The notes under the pieces are model-generated. The model searched no databases. It had not been told where the DNA came from and saw only the letters and a program-made list of their open reading frames with translations. From Maritimibacter sp. (GTDB lineage Bacteria > Pseudomonadota > Alphaproteobacteria > Rhodobacterales > Rhodobacteraceae), in assembly GCA_020441225.1 (NCBI GenBank), contig JAGRMP010000304.1, positions 26,542 through 41,528 on the forward strand: a stretch of DNA of 14,987 nt, read 5' to 3'. The position numbers were made by a program, and so were the translations under genes. Positions 1-7,698 of the stretch are shown piece after piece. Position 1 is the first letter of the stretch. Each line of letters starts with the position of its first letter.

Positions 1-207
1 TCCATCGCCGCCATCCTCGCGATGGGCGAGAAGGGCCAGGAATACGCGACCATCGAGTTCGAAACGCCCGAGTTCGGTGCCGGGATCGCGATCCGCGAGG
101 GCAACCCCGAGCTTGCCGCGGCAATGCAGGCCGCGCTCGACTCGATGATGGAAGACGGCACCTATACCGACATCGCCATGGAATGGATCGGCGCCGACAT
201 CCGCTGA
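1..207 (+). CDS. ABC transporter solute-binding protein, polar amino-acid family (C-terminal end, cut by window edge)
   Basis: Only the last 68 residues are present; the gene enters from the left in frame 1 and stops with TGA at 205-207. The visible part ends in GNPELAAAMQAALDSMMEDG followed by a TYTDIAMEWIGADIR-type tail. This is the usual C-terminus of family 3 (polar amino acid/opine) binding proteins, where the last helix packs against lobe I and the chain ends in a W-x-G-x-D motif. The family works in the periplasm, delivering a ligand to inner-membrane permeases. The signal peptide and ligand pocket lie outside the window, so the ligand cannot be inferred. Two matching permeases and an ATPase lie downstream, separated from it by a stem-loop and a creatininase-family gene. 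Family assignment is fairly sure; substrate is unknown. Confidence 0.85.
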   Translation, partial: SIAAILAMGEKGQEYATIEFETPEFGAGIAIREGNPELAAAMQAALDSMMEDGTYTDIAMEWIGADIR

Positions 208-226
208 TCCGGCGACCAGGTGAAAC

Positions 227-252
227 GGCCCGCCGGTGCTCTCCGGCGGGTC
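227..252 (+). terminator. GC-rich stem-loop after the binding-protein gene
   Basis: CCCGCCGG (229-236) and CCGGCGGG (243-250) form a perfect 8-bp stem around the 6-base loop TGCTCT. One G-T wobble and one G-C pair can extend it outward to 227-252. It starts about 20 bases after the binding-protein stop. Only a weak pyrimidine run (TCCTCTCTC) follows, so it is not a clean intrinsic terminator. Such hairpins after binding-protein genes are known to protect the upstream mRNA or cause partial termination, so the binding protein is made in excess over the permeases. That role is inferred here. Confidence 0.6.
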
Positions 253-283
253 CTCTCTCGACCCTCGCTCAGGGGCGCTTTCC

Positions 284-1075
284 ATGACCACCGCCTATGG
301 CAAACTCACCTGGCAACAGGTGCGCGACGCGGACAAGGACCGCGTGGTGATCCTCAACGTCTCGGCGACCGAGGATCACGGGCCGCACATGCCGCTCGAC
401 ACCGATACGGTGCTGGGCATGGCGGTGGCCGAAGGCGTGGCCGCGGCGGCGCCCGACGAGGTTTTCGTCATGCCGCCGGTGCCCTACGGCTTCAACGAGC
501 ACCACAAGGATTTCCCGGGCGTGATCTGGATCCAGCCCGAGACGCTCATCGCCTTCGTCACCGACATCACCAAGTCGCTCGCGCATCACGGGTTTCGCCG
601 GATCCTCTTGCTCAATTCGCACGGGTCGAACCACCCGGTGCTCGACCTCGCGGCGCGCAAGACGGTGATCGAGACCGGGATCATTTGCGTCTCGGCCTCG
701 TATTGGAACCTCTGCGCCGACCGGATCAACGAGCACCGCAAATCCGAGATCGGCGGCATCGCGCATGCCGGCGAGTTTGAGGCGGCGATGTACATGGCGC
801 TGCAGCCCGAGCATGTGCATATCGAGAAGTCGGCGACGCAGAACCTGCATGACCCGAACAGCCGGTTTTTCAACCTCGACCTCGCGCGCGGCGGCGGCAA
901 GGCGATGCTGATGCGCTGGTGGTCGGAAGTATCGCCGGACGGCACCATGGGCGACCCGACGGTCGCCGATGCCGAGACCGGGGCGAAATTCCTGCAAGCG
1001 GCCATCGAGGAAACCACGGCGCTCGTGCGCGAGATCCGCGCGCTGCCGCTCCTCGCACGCAAGGACCACCATTAG
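284..1075 (+). CDS. creatininase-family amidohydrolase
   Basis: The protein has 263 residues, close to the usual length for the creatininase/creatinine amidohydrolase family of metal-dependent cyclic-amide and amide hydrolases. Conserved motifs are visible: E30-x-H32-G-x-H with D41 in ATEDHGPHMPLDTD, the NSHGSNH segment (111-117) in place of the usual NGHGGN, and HAGEFEAAM with H161 and E164. In characterised members these regions hold the metal ligands. There is no signal peptide, so it should be cytoplasmic. The start at 284 has AGGGG (271-275) eight bases upstream; the longer reading frame from 236 would begin inside the stem-loop and is rejected. The gene sits between the binding protein and permease 1, 12 bases before the latter, so it probably acts on the imported compound, perhaps opening a lactam or cleaving an amide. 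True creatinine hydrolysis is only one option; no creatinase is nearby. Confidence 0.85.
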   Translation: MTTAYGKLTWQQVRDADKDRVVILNVSATEDHGPHMPLDTDTVLGMAVAEGVAAAAPDEVFVMPPVPYGFNEHHKDFPGVIWIQPETLIAFVTDITKSLAHHGFRRILLLNSHGSNHPVLDLAARKTVIETGIICVSASYWNLCADRINEHRKSEIGGIAHAGEFEAAMYMALQPEHVHIEKSATQNLHDPNSRFFNLDLARGGGKAMLMRWWSEVSPDGTMGDPTVADAETGAKFLQAAIEETTALVREIRALPLLARKDHH

Positions 1076-1087
1076 GGAGACGGGCAT

Positions 1088-1735
1088 ATGGATTTCGACC
1101 TGATGCTGCGGGTCTACCCGTTTTTTCTCAAGGCCGCCTGGGTCACGATCCAGCTGTCGATTTACACCACCATCCTCGGGCTGGCCTGCGGGGCGCTGGG
1201 CGCAGCGGCGCGGCTGTCGCGGCATTGGTACTTCCGGGTGATGGGGGCGACCTATGTGAGCGTGATCCGGGGCACGCCCGCGCTCATTCAGCTCTTCATC
1301 CTCTATTTCGGGGGCCCTCAGATCGGCATCCAGCTCGACGCCTTCTCGGCCGGCGTGATCGGGCTGGGCGTCAACATCGGCGCCTACATGACCGAAACCA
1401 TGCGCGGCGCGATCATCGCCATCGACAAGGGCCAGCGCGAGGCGGCCCGTACGCTCGGGCTGTCCAAATTCCAGGCGTTTCGCAAGGTAACCCTGCCGCA
1501 GGCGATGCGGCTGATGATCCGCCCGCTCGGCGTGAACATCAACGCGCTCATCAAGGGCACGGCGCTGGTCGCCGCGATTGCGGTGGTCGAACTCACCTAT
1601 ACCGCGCAGCGCTACATCGGCTCCACCTACAAGCCGTTCGAAATGTTCCTGCTCTCGGGCGTGCTCTACATGATCATGATCTACGGGGTCGGCAAAGGGA
1701 TCTCCTGGCTCGACCGCAAGGCGCGGATCACATGA
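1088..1735 (+). CDS. ABC transporter permease 1, polar amino-acid (His/Glu/Gln/Arg/opine) type
   Basis: This 215-residue hydrophobic protein has about five membrane segments (roughly residues 12-40, 52-75, 85-105, 155-170 and 185-205), the usual size for HisM/GlnP-type permeases. The cytoplasmic coupling loop (EAA motif) is clear at about 115-148: KGQREAARTLGLS, then FRKVTLPQAMR and a proline-rich turn. This loop docks on the ATPase. An RGTP segment at 61-64 is also typical. The ATG at 1088 has AGGGAG (1074-1079) overlapping the stop of the creatininase gene. It pairs with the similar permease 28 bases downstream, giving a heterodimeric channel. The imported substrate cannot be read from the permease. 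Confidence 0.93.
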   Translation: MDFDLMLRVYPFFLKAAWVTIQLSIYTTILGLACGALGAAARLSRHWYFRVMGATYVSVIRGTPALIQLFILYFGGPQIGIQLDAFSAGVIGLGVNIGAYMTETMRGAIIAIDKGQREAARTLGLSKFQAFRKVTLPQAMRLMIRPLGVNINALIKGTALVAAIAVVELTYTAQRYIGSTYKPFEMFLLSGVLYMIMIYGVGKGISWLDRKARIT

Positions 1736-1762
1736 CCCGCCGCATCACCGAAGGGGGCCGCC

Positions 1763-2419
1763 ATGGGTCTTGATTTCTCCGTTGTCCCCAAGTTCATGGA
1801 CATCGTCCTGCTGGGCGCGCTCTGGACGATCGCGATCACGGTGGGTGCTGCGCTCTTGAGCTTCATCGGCGGCATCATTTTCGCCGTCATCGCGCTCTAT
1901 GCCCACTGGTCCATCCGGTTGCCGTTTCGCGGCTTCGAGTTTCTGTTCATGGGCACGCCGCTGCTGCTCCAGTTGTTCCTGATCTATTTCGGCCTCGTGC
2001 AGATCGGTATCGACCTCCCGGCTTTCGTCGCCGGCGTGATCGGTCTCGGCCTGCATTTCGCGGTCTACAATTCCGAGCTGATCCAGACCGCCATCGTCGC
2101 CGTCGACAAGGGCCAGATGGAGGCCGCGCGCACGCTAGGCCTGTCGCGCGGGCAAGCCCTGCGCAAGGTGGTGGTGCCGCAGGCGGTGCGCGACGTGATC
2201 CCGCCCATCGGCAACAACATGATCGCGCTTTTGAAGGACTCGGCGTTGGTCTCGGTGATCGGGGTCTCTGAGCTCACGCTGTCGGCGCAGCGCGCCATCG
2301 GGCGCACCTATCGCCCGTTCGAATTCTACGTGGTCGCGGCCGCGTTCTACTACGTCATCAATCTCGGTCTTGAAGCCGTGCTGCGCCGGATCGAGCGCCG
2401 CATCGCGCTGTCGCGCTGA
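1763..2419 (+). CDS. ABC transporter permease 2, polar amino-acid type
   Basis: This 218-residue inner-membrane protein belongs to the same family as the preceding gene. The EAA coupling loop is at about 117-150 (KGQMEAARTLGLSRGQALRK, then VPQAVRDVIPPIGNNM). MGTP at 63-66 corresponds to RGTP of permease 1, and at least four hydrophobic spans are visible. The ATG at 1763 follows a purine-rich GAAGGGGG ribosome site. The two permeases are probably old tandem duplicates that form a heterodimer. The gene lies 32 bases upstream of its ATPase. Confidence 0.93.
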   Translation: MGLDFSVVPKFMDIVLLGALWTIAITVGAALLSFIGGIIFAVIALYAHWSIRLPFRGFEFLFMGTPLLLQLFLIYFGLVQIGIDLPAFVAGVIGLGLHFAVYNSELIQTAIVAVDKGQMEAARTLGLSRGQALRKVVVPQAVRDVIPPIGNNMIALLKDSALVSVIGVSELTLSAQRAIGRTYRPFEFYVVAAAFYYVINLGLEAVLRRIERRIALSR

Positions 2420-2451
2420 GCCCCGAACCCTGAAGTCCCGAGGACACCGAC

Positions 2452-3222
2452 ATGGCAGACACACAGCATTTCGTCGAAATCCGGCACGCCGAGAAGCATT
2501 ACGGCTCGCTGCAGGTTCTCAAGGACATCAGCCTGACCGTCGAGCGCGGCCAGATCGTCGCCATCATCGGCCCGTCCGGGTCCGGCAAGTCGACGCTGCT
2601 CCGCGCGATCAACGATCTCGATGCGCTCACCGGCGGCGAGGTCTGGCTCGACGGGGTGCAGGTCAACAAATCGCTGCCCTACCGGCAATACGAGAAACAT
2701 ATCAACGAGATGCGCCAGCAGATCGGCATGGTGTTCCAGCACTTCAACCTGTTCCCCCATCTCACCGTGCGCGGCAACGTGACGATGGCGCCGAAGCTGC
2801 TCAAGGGTATCTCGAACGAGGAGGCCGACGCGCTCGCCGAGGAACAGCTCAGGCACGTCGGCATGCTGGAGCGGATCGATTTCTATCCGTCGCAGCTTTC
2901 GGGCGGGCAGAAGCAGCGCGTCGCCATTGCCCGCGCGCTGGCGATGCGGCCCAAGCTCATGCTTTTCGACGAAGCGACCTCGGCGCTCGACCCGGAGCTG
3001 GTCGAAGAGGTCAACCTGGTGATGAAGAAGCTCGCCGAGGAGCACATGACGATGATCATCGTCACCCACGAGATGGATTTCGCCGCCTCTGTCTGCGACC
3101 GGGTGCTGTTCATGGACCAGGGCGTGGTGGTCGAGGAAGGCCCGCCCGAGGTGGTGTTCAAGAAACCGACCAAGGAACGGACCCGCGAGTTTCTGCGAAA
3201 ACACCTGGCAGGTGCACAATGA
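2452..3222 (+). CDS. ABC transporter ATP-binding protein, polar amino-acid type
   Basis: This 256-residue ATPase energises the importer formed with the two permeases upstream. All nucleotide-binding elements are present: Walker [10 protein letters not shown] (40-48), Q-loop glutamine Q96 in [11 protein letters not shown], signature LSGGQKQR (149-156), Walker [13 protein letters not shown] (169-180) with catalytic E174, and the H-loop H206 in VTHEMDFA. The FQHFNLFPH stretch and the length are typical of the HisP/GlnQ subgroup. A CCGAGGA ribosome site precedes ATG 2452. Its stop overlaps the aminotransferase start (ATGA at 3219-3222), which ties the transporter translationally to the catabolic genes and suggests the imported compound is a substrate of those enzymes. 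Confidence 0.96.
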   Translation: MADTQHFVEIRHAEKHYGSLQVLKDISLTVERGQIVAIIGPSGSGKSTLLRAINDLDALTGGEVWLDGVQVNKSLPYRQYEKHINEMRQQIGMVFQHFNLFPHLTVRGNVTMAPKLLKGISNEEADALAEEQLRHVGMLERIDFYPSQLSGGQKQRVAIARALAMRPKLMLFDEATSALDPELVEEVNLVMKKLAEEHMTMIIVTHEMDFAASVCDRVLFMDQGVVVEEGPPEVVFKKPTKERTREFLRKHLAGAQ

Positions 3223-4571
3223 CCGAAGCGCAATCGCATCTCTTCTACATCTCCCGCGCCTCGCGCCCGTTCCTCGACCGGGCAGAAGGGATCTACATGT
3301 GGGATCGGTTCGGCAAGCGCTATATCGACGGCACGTCGGGCGCGATGGTGTCGAACATCGGCCATTCCAACCCGCGCGTGCTCGCCAAGATGAAGGCGCA
3401 GATGGACCGTTCGACCTTCGGCTACCGGCTGCATTTCCGCACCGAACCGTCGGAAAACCTGGCGACCAAGATCTCGGACATGATGCCCGAGGCGCTCGAC
3501 CGGGTGTTCTTCGTTTCGGGCGGGTCGGAGGCGGTGGAAAGCGCCATCAAGCTTGCCCGGCAGTACAAGATCACGCAGGGCGAGGCGAGCCGCTGGAAGG
3601 TGATCTCGCGCTATCCCTCCTACCACGGCTGCACGCTGGGCGCGCTCGACCTCACCGGCTACGACCCCTTGCGCGAGCCGTTCTCGCCGATGATGCGCGG
3701 GATGCCCAAGATCGCGGCGCCGGCCACCTATCTCGACCGCGACAACCTCACCGAGGAGGAGCGCGGGATCAAATACGCCGAGATGCTGCGCGAGCGCATC
3801 CTCGCCGAGGGACCGGACACGGTGCTCGCTTTCCTGATGGAGCCGATCGGTGGCGCCTCGACCGGCGCTTTGGTGGCGCCCGACAGCTACTACGGGCGGA
3901 TCCGCGAGATTTGCGACGAGTTCGGCATTCTGTTGATCTACGACGAGGTGATGACCGGGGTGGGGCGCACAGGCGCTTTTATCGCCGCCGATCACTGGGG
4001 GATCACCCCGGACATCGTCGCGCTGTCGAAGGGGCTCGGCTCGGGCTATGCGCCGCTGGGCGCCGCCGTCGCCGGGCGCAGGATCGTCGATCCGGTGCTG
4101 GATTCGGGCGGGTTCCTGCATGGCTACACCTATTCCGGCAACCCCCTCGCGTGCTCGGCGGGTCTCGCGGTGCTCGAAGAACTCGAAGAGCAGAAGCTGG
4201 TCGCCAATGCCGCGGCGATGGGCGATGCGCTGCTTGCGCGGCTGCGCGGGCTCATGGACCGCTACCCGTTCATCGGCGACGTGCGCGGCAAGGGGCTGCT
4301 CACCGCGTTCGAATTCGTCTCCGACCGCGATACGATGGAGCCCCTGCCGGTAGGGTTGAACGCCCATTCCCGGGTGGTGGAGCTCGCCTATGAACGCGGC
4401 CTCATCACCTATTCGCGGCGCACCCGGGGCGGCGTGGCGGGCGACCATTTCCTGGTCGCGCCGCCGCTCATCGTGACCGAGGCGCAGATCGACGAGATCA
4501 TGGAGATCTTTGTCGACACGCTCGACGCTTTCGCCGCCGAGGCCGGGCTCGAGGTGGAGACCGCGGCATGA
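3219..4571 (+). CDS. class III (omega/beta-amino acid type) PLP-dependent aminotransferase
   Basis: The protein has 450 residues, the normal size for class III aminotransferases such as beta-alanine/omega-amino acid:pyruvate or beta-phenylalanine transaminases. Visible features are [15 protein letters not shown] (100-114, cofactor phosphate region), YHG (135-137, ring stacking), YDEV with D242 (pyridine nitrogen), and K271 in [14 protein letters not shown] as the Schiff-base lysine. [14 protein letters not shown] follows at 301-314. These enzymes move an amino group from an omega- or beta-amino acid, or an amine, to pyruvate or 2-oxoglutarate in the cytoplasm. ATG 3219 overlaps the ATPase stop; a longer in-frame extension back to 2370 would run through the ATPase gene and is rejected. 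CoA-transferase and thiolase genes downstream favour a beta-amino acid yielding a 3-oxoacid, which is inference. The acceptor and donor are not identifiable. Confidence 0.93.
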   Translation: MTEAQSHLFYISRASRPFLDRAEGIYMWDRFGKRYIDGTSGAMVSNIGHSNPRVLAKMKAQMDRSTFGYRLHFRTEPSENLATKISDMMPEALDRVFFVSGGSEAVESAIKLARQYKITQGEASRWKVISRYPSYHGCTLGALDLTGYDPLREPFSPMMRGMPKIAAPATYLDRDNLTEEERGIKYAEMLRERILAEGPDTVLAFLMEPIGGASTGALVAPDSYYGRIREICDEFGILLIYDEVMTGVGRTGAFIAADHWGITPDIVALSKGLGSGYAPLGAAVAGRRIVDPVLDSGGFLHGYTYSGNPLACSAGLAVLEELEEQKLVANAAAMGDALLARLRGLMDRYPFIGDVRGKGLLTAFEFVSDRDTMEPLPVGLNAHSRVVELAYERGLITYSRRTRGGVAGDHFLVAPPLIVTEAQIDEIMEIFVDTLDAFAAEAGLEVETAA

Positions 4572-5047
4572 GCGTGCGGCTCGCCACCCCGGAAGACGCC
4601 GAGGCGATTGCCGCCATGCTCGCCCGGCTCGCGGAGGAAACCGGCGACGGCGACCGCTTCGCCTCGACGGCGGAGACGATCCGCGTGCATGGCTTCGGGG
4701 CAGGGGCGCTGTTCGGCAGTTTCGTGGCCGAAGAGGCGGGGGCCCCGGCCGGGGTTGCGGTCTTTGTGCCGCATTTCTCGACCACGCGGGGGCAACCCGG
4801 GGTCTATGTGCAGGACCTCTGGACCGCGCCAGCGACGCGCGGGCGGGGGCTGGGTGCGGCGCTTCTCGCCGCGGTTGCGACCCATGCCCGTGACACCTGG
4901 GGCGCGCGCTACCTGGCGCTGACCACCCATGGGCACAACGACAGCGCGCGGGCCTTTTACGGGCGTTTTGGCTTCGTCGCCCATCCCGACGATGTGCCGA
5001 TGACCCTCGATGGGCCCGGGTTCGACCGGTTGGCGGTGGCGGCATGA
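4568..5047 (+). CDS. GNAT-family N-acetyltransferase
   Basis: This 159-residue single-domain protein has the acetyl-CoA-binding motif A as VYVQDLWTAPATRGRGLGAA, where R91-G-R-G-L-G96 fits the Q/R-x-x-G-x-G/A pyrophosphate loop. The C-terminal NDSARAFYGRFGF segment (124-136) is the usual motif B of GNAT enzymes. The family transfers an acetyl group from acetyl-CoA to an amine. The start is coupled by ATGA overlap to the aminotransferase, and its own stop overlaps the start of CoA-transferase A, so it is an integral operon member. Possible roles are acetylation of a side-chain amine of an intermediate, paired with the M20 deacylases downstream, or detoxification. The substrate cannot be deduced. 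Confidence 0.88.
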   Translation: MSVRLATPEDAEAIAAMLARLAEETGDGDRFASTAETIRVHGFGAGALFGSFVAEEAGAPAGVAVFVPHFSTTRGQPGVYVQDLWTAPATRGRGLGAALLAAVATHARDTWGARYLALTTHGHNDSARAFYGRFGFVAHPDDVPMTLDGPGFDRLAVAA

Positions 5048-5736
5048 AATTGCCCGACAAGACCACCACGCTCGAAGACGCCATCGCCCATATCCGCGAC
5101 GGGGCGGTGGTGATGATCGGCGGCTTCGGCGTGCCCGGCACGCCCTTCACCCTGATCCGCGAGCTGGTGCGCCAGGGGCAGAAGTACCTCACCATCATCA
5201 AGAACGACGCCAACGAGCGCGGCATGGGCATCGACCATCTGCTCGCCGCGGGCCAGGTGGCTCGGCTCATCACCACCCATATCGGCCTCAACGCCCGCGC
5301 CATCGAGCTGATGAACGAAGGGCGGTTGCAGGTCGAGTTCAACGCGCAAGGCATTCTCGCCGAACGGGTGCGCGCCGGTGGCGCCGGGCTGGGCGGCATC
5401 CTGACAGACATCGCGGCGGACACCGAGATTGCCGATGGCAAACAACGCATTACGTCAGGCGGCAAAGACTACGTGGTCGAAACCGCGCTGCGCGCCGACG
5501 CGGCGCTGATCCATGCCGACCGGGCCGACAGCTTCGGCAATCTCGACTACGTTGCCACCGCGCGCAACTTCAACCCGCTGATGGCCATGGCCGCGCCCCT
5601 GGTGATCGCCGAGGCGGAGCGGGTGTTGCCGCTCGGCGCGCTCGCGCCCGACGCGGTGCACACGCCCGGGCCCTTCGTCGACCACGTGGTGCCGCTCACC
5701 GAGATCAGCGAGGAATACGCCGTTGTCCGACGCTAA
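5044..5736 (+). CDS. 3-oxoacid/acetate CoA-transferase subunit A
   Basis: This 230-residue protein matches the alpha subunit of family I CoA-transferases (AtoD/ScoA/PcaI type). The CoA-binding glycine-rich stretch GGFGVPGTP lies at 26-34, and KDYVVETALRADAALIHADR is a characteristic central segment. Together with subunit B, the enzyme would move CoA from a donor such as acetyl-CoA or succinyl-CoA onto a carboxylic acid in the cytoplasm. Its ATG overlaps the acetyltransferase stop by four bases, and its C-terminus overlaps the proposed TTG start of subunit B. In this cluster it most plausibly activates the 3-oxoacid produced by the aminotransferase, supplying the thiolase. Specificity cannot be told from sequence; the AtoDA name would over-specify. 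Confidence 0.92.
   Translation: MKLPDKTTTLEDAIAHIRDGAVVMIGGFGVPGTPFTLIRELVRQGQKYLTIIKNDANERGMGIDHLLAAGQVARLITTHIGLNARAIELMNEGRLQVEFNAQGILAERVRAGGAGLGGILTDIAADTEIADGKQRITSGGKDYVVETALRADAALIHADRADSFGNLDYVATARNFNPLMAMAAPLVIAEAERVLPLGALAPDAVHTPGPFVDHVVPLTEISEEYAVVRR
5711..5715 (+). promoter_or_regulatory. ribosome binding site selecting the TTG start of CoA-transferase B
   Basis: AGGAA sits 7 bases before TTG 5723, inside the end of subunit A. The next in-frame ATG (5744) has no comparable purine run at a suitable distance. The residues gained by the TTG start (SDAKTRM) also resemble the usual N-terminus of the family. Confidence 0.6.
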
Positions 5737-6376
5737 GACCCGCATGGTCGCCCGGGCCGCGCGCGAGATCCGGCCGGGCATGGTGGTCAACCTCGGGATC
5801 GGGCTGCCGACCAAGGTGGTCGACCATCTCGCGCAGGATTTCCCGGTCTGCCTGCACACCGAAAACGGGCTCTCCGGCATCGGCCCGTCGCTGCCGCCCG
5901 AGAAGGCCGACCGCAACCTGATCGACGCGGGCGGGGCCTATGTCTCGACCGTGCCCGGCTCGGCCTTTTTCGATAGCGCCGTGTCCTTTGCGCTGGTGCG
6001 CTCGGGGCGGCTCGACCTCACCATGCTGGGGGCCTTCGAGGTGAGCCAGACCGGCGATCTCGCCAACTGGAAGATCCCCGGCAAGTTCTCGCCCGGCGCG
6101 GGCGGGGGAATCGAGCTTGCGCAAAAGGCCCGCCGTGTCGCGGTGCTGACCACGCATCTCGACCGTTCCGGCAGTTCCAAGCTGAAAGCGGCCTGCTCGC
6201 TCCCGATCACCGCGCGCACCTGCGTCTCGCGCATCTTCACCGATCTCGCCGTCATCGACGTGACGCCCACGGGTTTCGTGCTGCGCGAACGCGCCGAGGG
6301 GGTGGGCGTGGACGAGATCGTCGCCGCCACCGACGCGCCTTTGACACTCCCCGACGGTGAAATTCCGACGTTCTGA
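5723..6376 (+). CDS. 3-oxoacid/acetate CoA-transferase subunit B
   Basis: With the TTG start the protein has 217 residues, the normal size of the beta subunit (AtoA/ScoB type). NLGIGLPT (23-30) is the family's N-terminal glycine motif. E47 in HTENGLSGIGP fits the catalytic glutamate that forms the covalent glutamyl-CoA thioester. The gene overlaps subunit A by 14 bases, as expected for equimolar subunits. The start choice rests on the AGGAA site and on conserved N-terminal residues; ATG 5744 would give 210 residues and remains possible. It acts with subunit A to activate a short or medium carboxylic or 3-oxo acid. Confidence 0.92.
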   Translation: MSDAKTRMVARAAREIRPGMVVNLGIGLPTKVVDHLAQDFPVCLHTENGLSGIGPSLPPEKADRNLIDAGGAYVSTVPGSAFFDSAVSFALVRSGRLDLTMLGAFEVSQTGDLANWKIPGKFSPGAGGGIELAQKARRVAVLTTHLDRSGSSKLKAACSLPITARTCVSRIFTDLAVIDVTPTGFVLRERAEGVGVDEIVAATDAPLTLPDGEIPTF

Positions 6377-6391
6377 CCTTTCGAGACCGCC

Positions 6392-7684
6392 ATGGACCAA
6401 GACCTGCAAACCCGCCTGCGCGACGCCGTCGATGCCGCTTTCGACGCCCAGACCGACTTTCTCGCCGAGCTGACGTCGCATCCCTCGACCCGGGGGCGCG
6501 AGCAATCGGCCCAGGACGCGATGGCGGCCGCCCTCTCGGACAGAGGCTATGACATCGACCGCTGGCAGATCGACCTCGACGAGATCCGGGGCCTACCCGG
6601 GTTCTCCCCGGTGCTCGGCCCCTATGACGATGCGGTCAACGTCGTCGGCACCCGCCGCAGCCGGACGGGCAAGGGGCGGTCCCTGATCCTGAACGGCCAT
6701 ATCGACGTGGTGCCGGAAGGCCCGCTCGACATGTGGGACAGCCCGCCTTTCGAGCCGCGGATCGACGGCGGCTGGATGTACGGGCGCGGCGCGGGGGACA
6801 TGAAGGCGGGGCTCGCCTCCAACCTCTTCGCGCTCGACGCTTTGCGCGCCTGTGGGCTGGCCCCGGCGGCGGATGTCTTCGTGCAGTCAGTGGTCGAGGA
6901 GGAATGCACCGGCAACGGCGCGCTCGCCTGTCTCGCGCGCGGCTACAAGGCCGATGCGGCGTTGATCCCCGAGCCCTTCGGCGAGAGCCTGGTGACCGCC
7001 CAGGTCGGCGTCTTGTGGTTCCAGGTCCATCTCAGGGGCCTGCCCACCCATGTCGCCTACGCGGGCAGCGGGGCCAATGCGATCGAGGCGGCGATCCCGC
7101 TCATCGCCGCGCTGCACGCGATGGAGCACCGCTGGAACGCCCCCGACCGGCGGCATGCGGACTACGGCGGGCACGACCACGCGCTCAACCTCAACATCGG
7201 CAAGATCCAGGGCGGCGACTGGACCAGTTCCGTGCCCGCCTGGTGCGTCTTCGACGTGCGGATGGGGCTGTTCCCGGGGCAGGACATGGCCGAGGCCCGG
7301 GCCGAGATCGAGGCGGTCATCCAGGACGCGGCGCGCGAAAACGCCTTCTTGAAGAATTCCCTCCCCGAGATCGTCTGGCACGGGTTCCAGGCCGAGGGGT
7401 ATGCGCTGTCAGAGGACCGCTCGCACACCGCCGCCGACGCCATCGCCGCGCTCGACGCGGCGCACAGGGCTGTGACCGGAGCGGTGCTCGACCGGCTCGC
7501 CACGACCGCCACCACCGACGCGCGATTCTTCGGCCTCTATGCCGACACACCGGCGCTGGTCTACGGGCCGCGGGCGCAGGCGATCCATGGGTTCAACGAG
7601 CGCGTCGAGCTCGAAAGCATGCGCCGGGTGACCCAGGCGACGGCGCTGTTCATCGCCGACTGGTGCGGTGTGGAAGAGATCTGA
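6392..7684 (+). CDS. ArgE/DapE-type M20 metallo-deacylase
   Basis: This 430-residue cytoplasmic protein has the two-zinc M20 layout. GHIDVVPEG gives H103 and D105, and GAGDMKAG gives the bridging D136. [12 protein letters not shown] gives the general base and the next ligand, by alignment E169 and E170. IPEPFGE supplies E194, and the late HGFNERV segment carries the last histidine. The dimerisation (lid) domain lies between roughly residues 205 and 330. Relatives remove acetyl, succinyl or other acyl groups from amino acids. The start at 6392 lies 15 bases after CoA-transferase B, with no strong ribosome site. Its placement between the CoA-transferase and the thiolase suggests it deacylates the imported compound or an acetylated intermediate made by the GNAT enzyme. 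Acetylornithine or succinyl-diaminopimelate activity is not implied; no other arg or dap gene is nearby. Confidence 0.92.
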   Translation: MDQDLQTRLRDAVDAAFDAQTDFLAELTSHPSTRGREQSAQDAMAAALSDRGYDIDRWQIDLDEIRGLPGFSPVLGPYDDAVNVVGTRRSRTGKGRSLILNGHIDVVPEGPLDMWDSPPFEPRIDGGWMYGRGAGDMKAGLASNLFALDALRACGLAPAADVFVQSVVEEECTGNGALACLARGYKADAALIPEPFGESLVTAQVGVLWFQVHLRGLPTHVAYAGSGANAIEAAIPLIAALHAMEHRWNAPDRRHADYGGHDHALNLNIGKIQGGDWTSSVPAWCVFDVRMGLFPGQDMAEARAEIEAVIQDAARENAFLKNSLPEIVWHGFQAEGYALSEDRSHTAADAIAALDAAHRAVTGAVLDRLATTATTDARFFGLYADTPALVYGPRAQAIHGFNERVELESMRRVTQATALFIADWCGVEEI

Positions 7685-7698
7685 AGGGAAGCCGGACC

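Noticed and set aside
284..1075. Calling the first complete gene a true creatininase of a creatine pathway
   Set aside because: No creatinase, sarcosine oxidase or hydantoin gene is present, and the family has many other amide substrates; only the family name is supported.
2370..4571. 733-codon open frame ending with the aminotransferase
   Set aside because: Its first 283 codons run through the ABC ATPase gene in another frame and give arginine-rich nonsense; the aminotransferase starts at ATG 3219.
2883..5465. 860-codon minus-strand open frame
   Set aside because: It is antisense to the ATPase, aminotransferase, GNAT and CoA-transferase A genes, all of which show intact motifs; a high-GC artefact.
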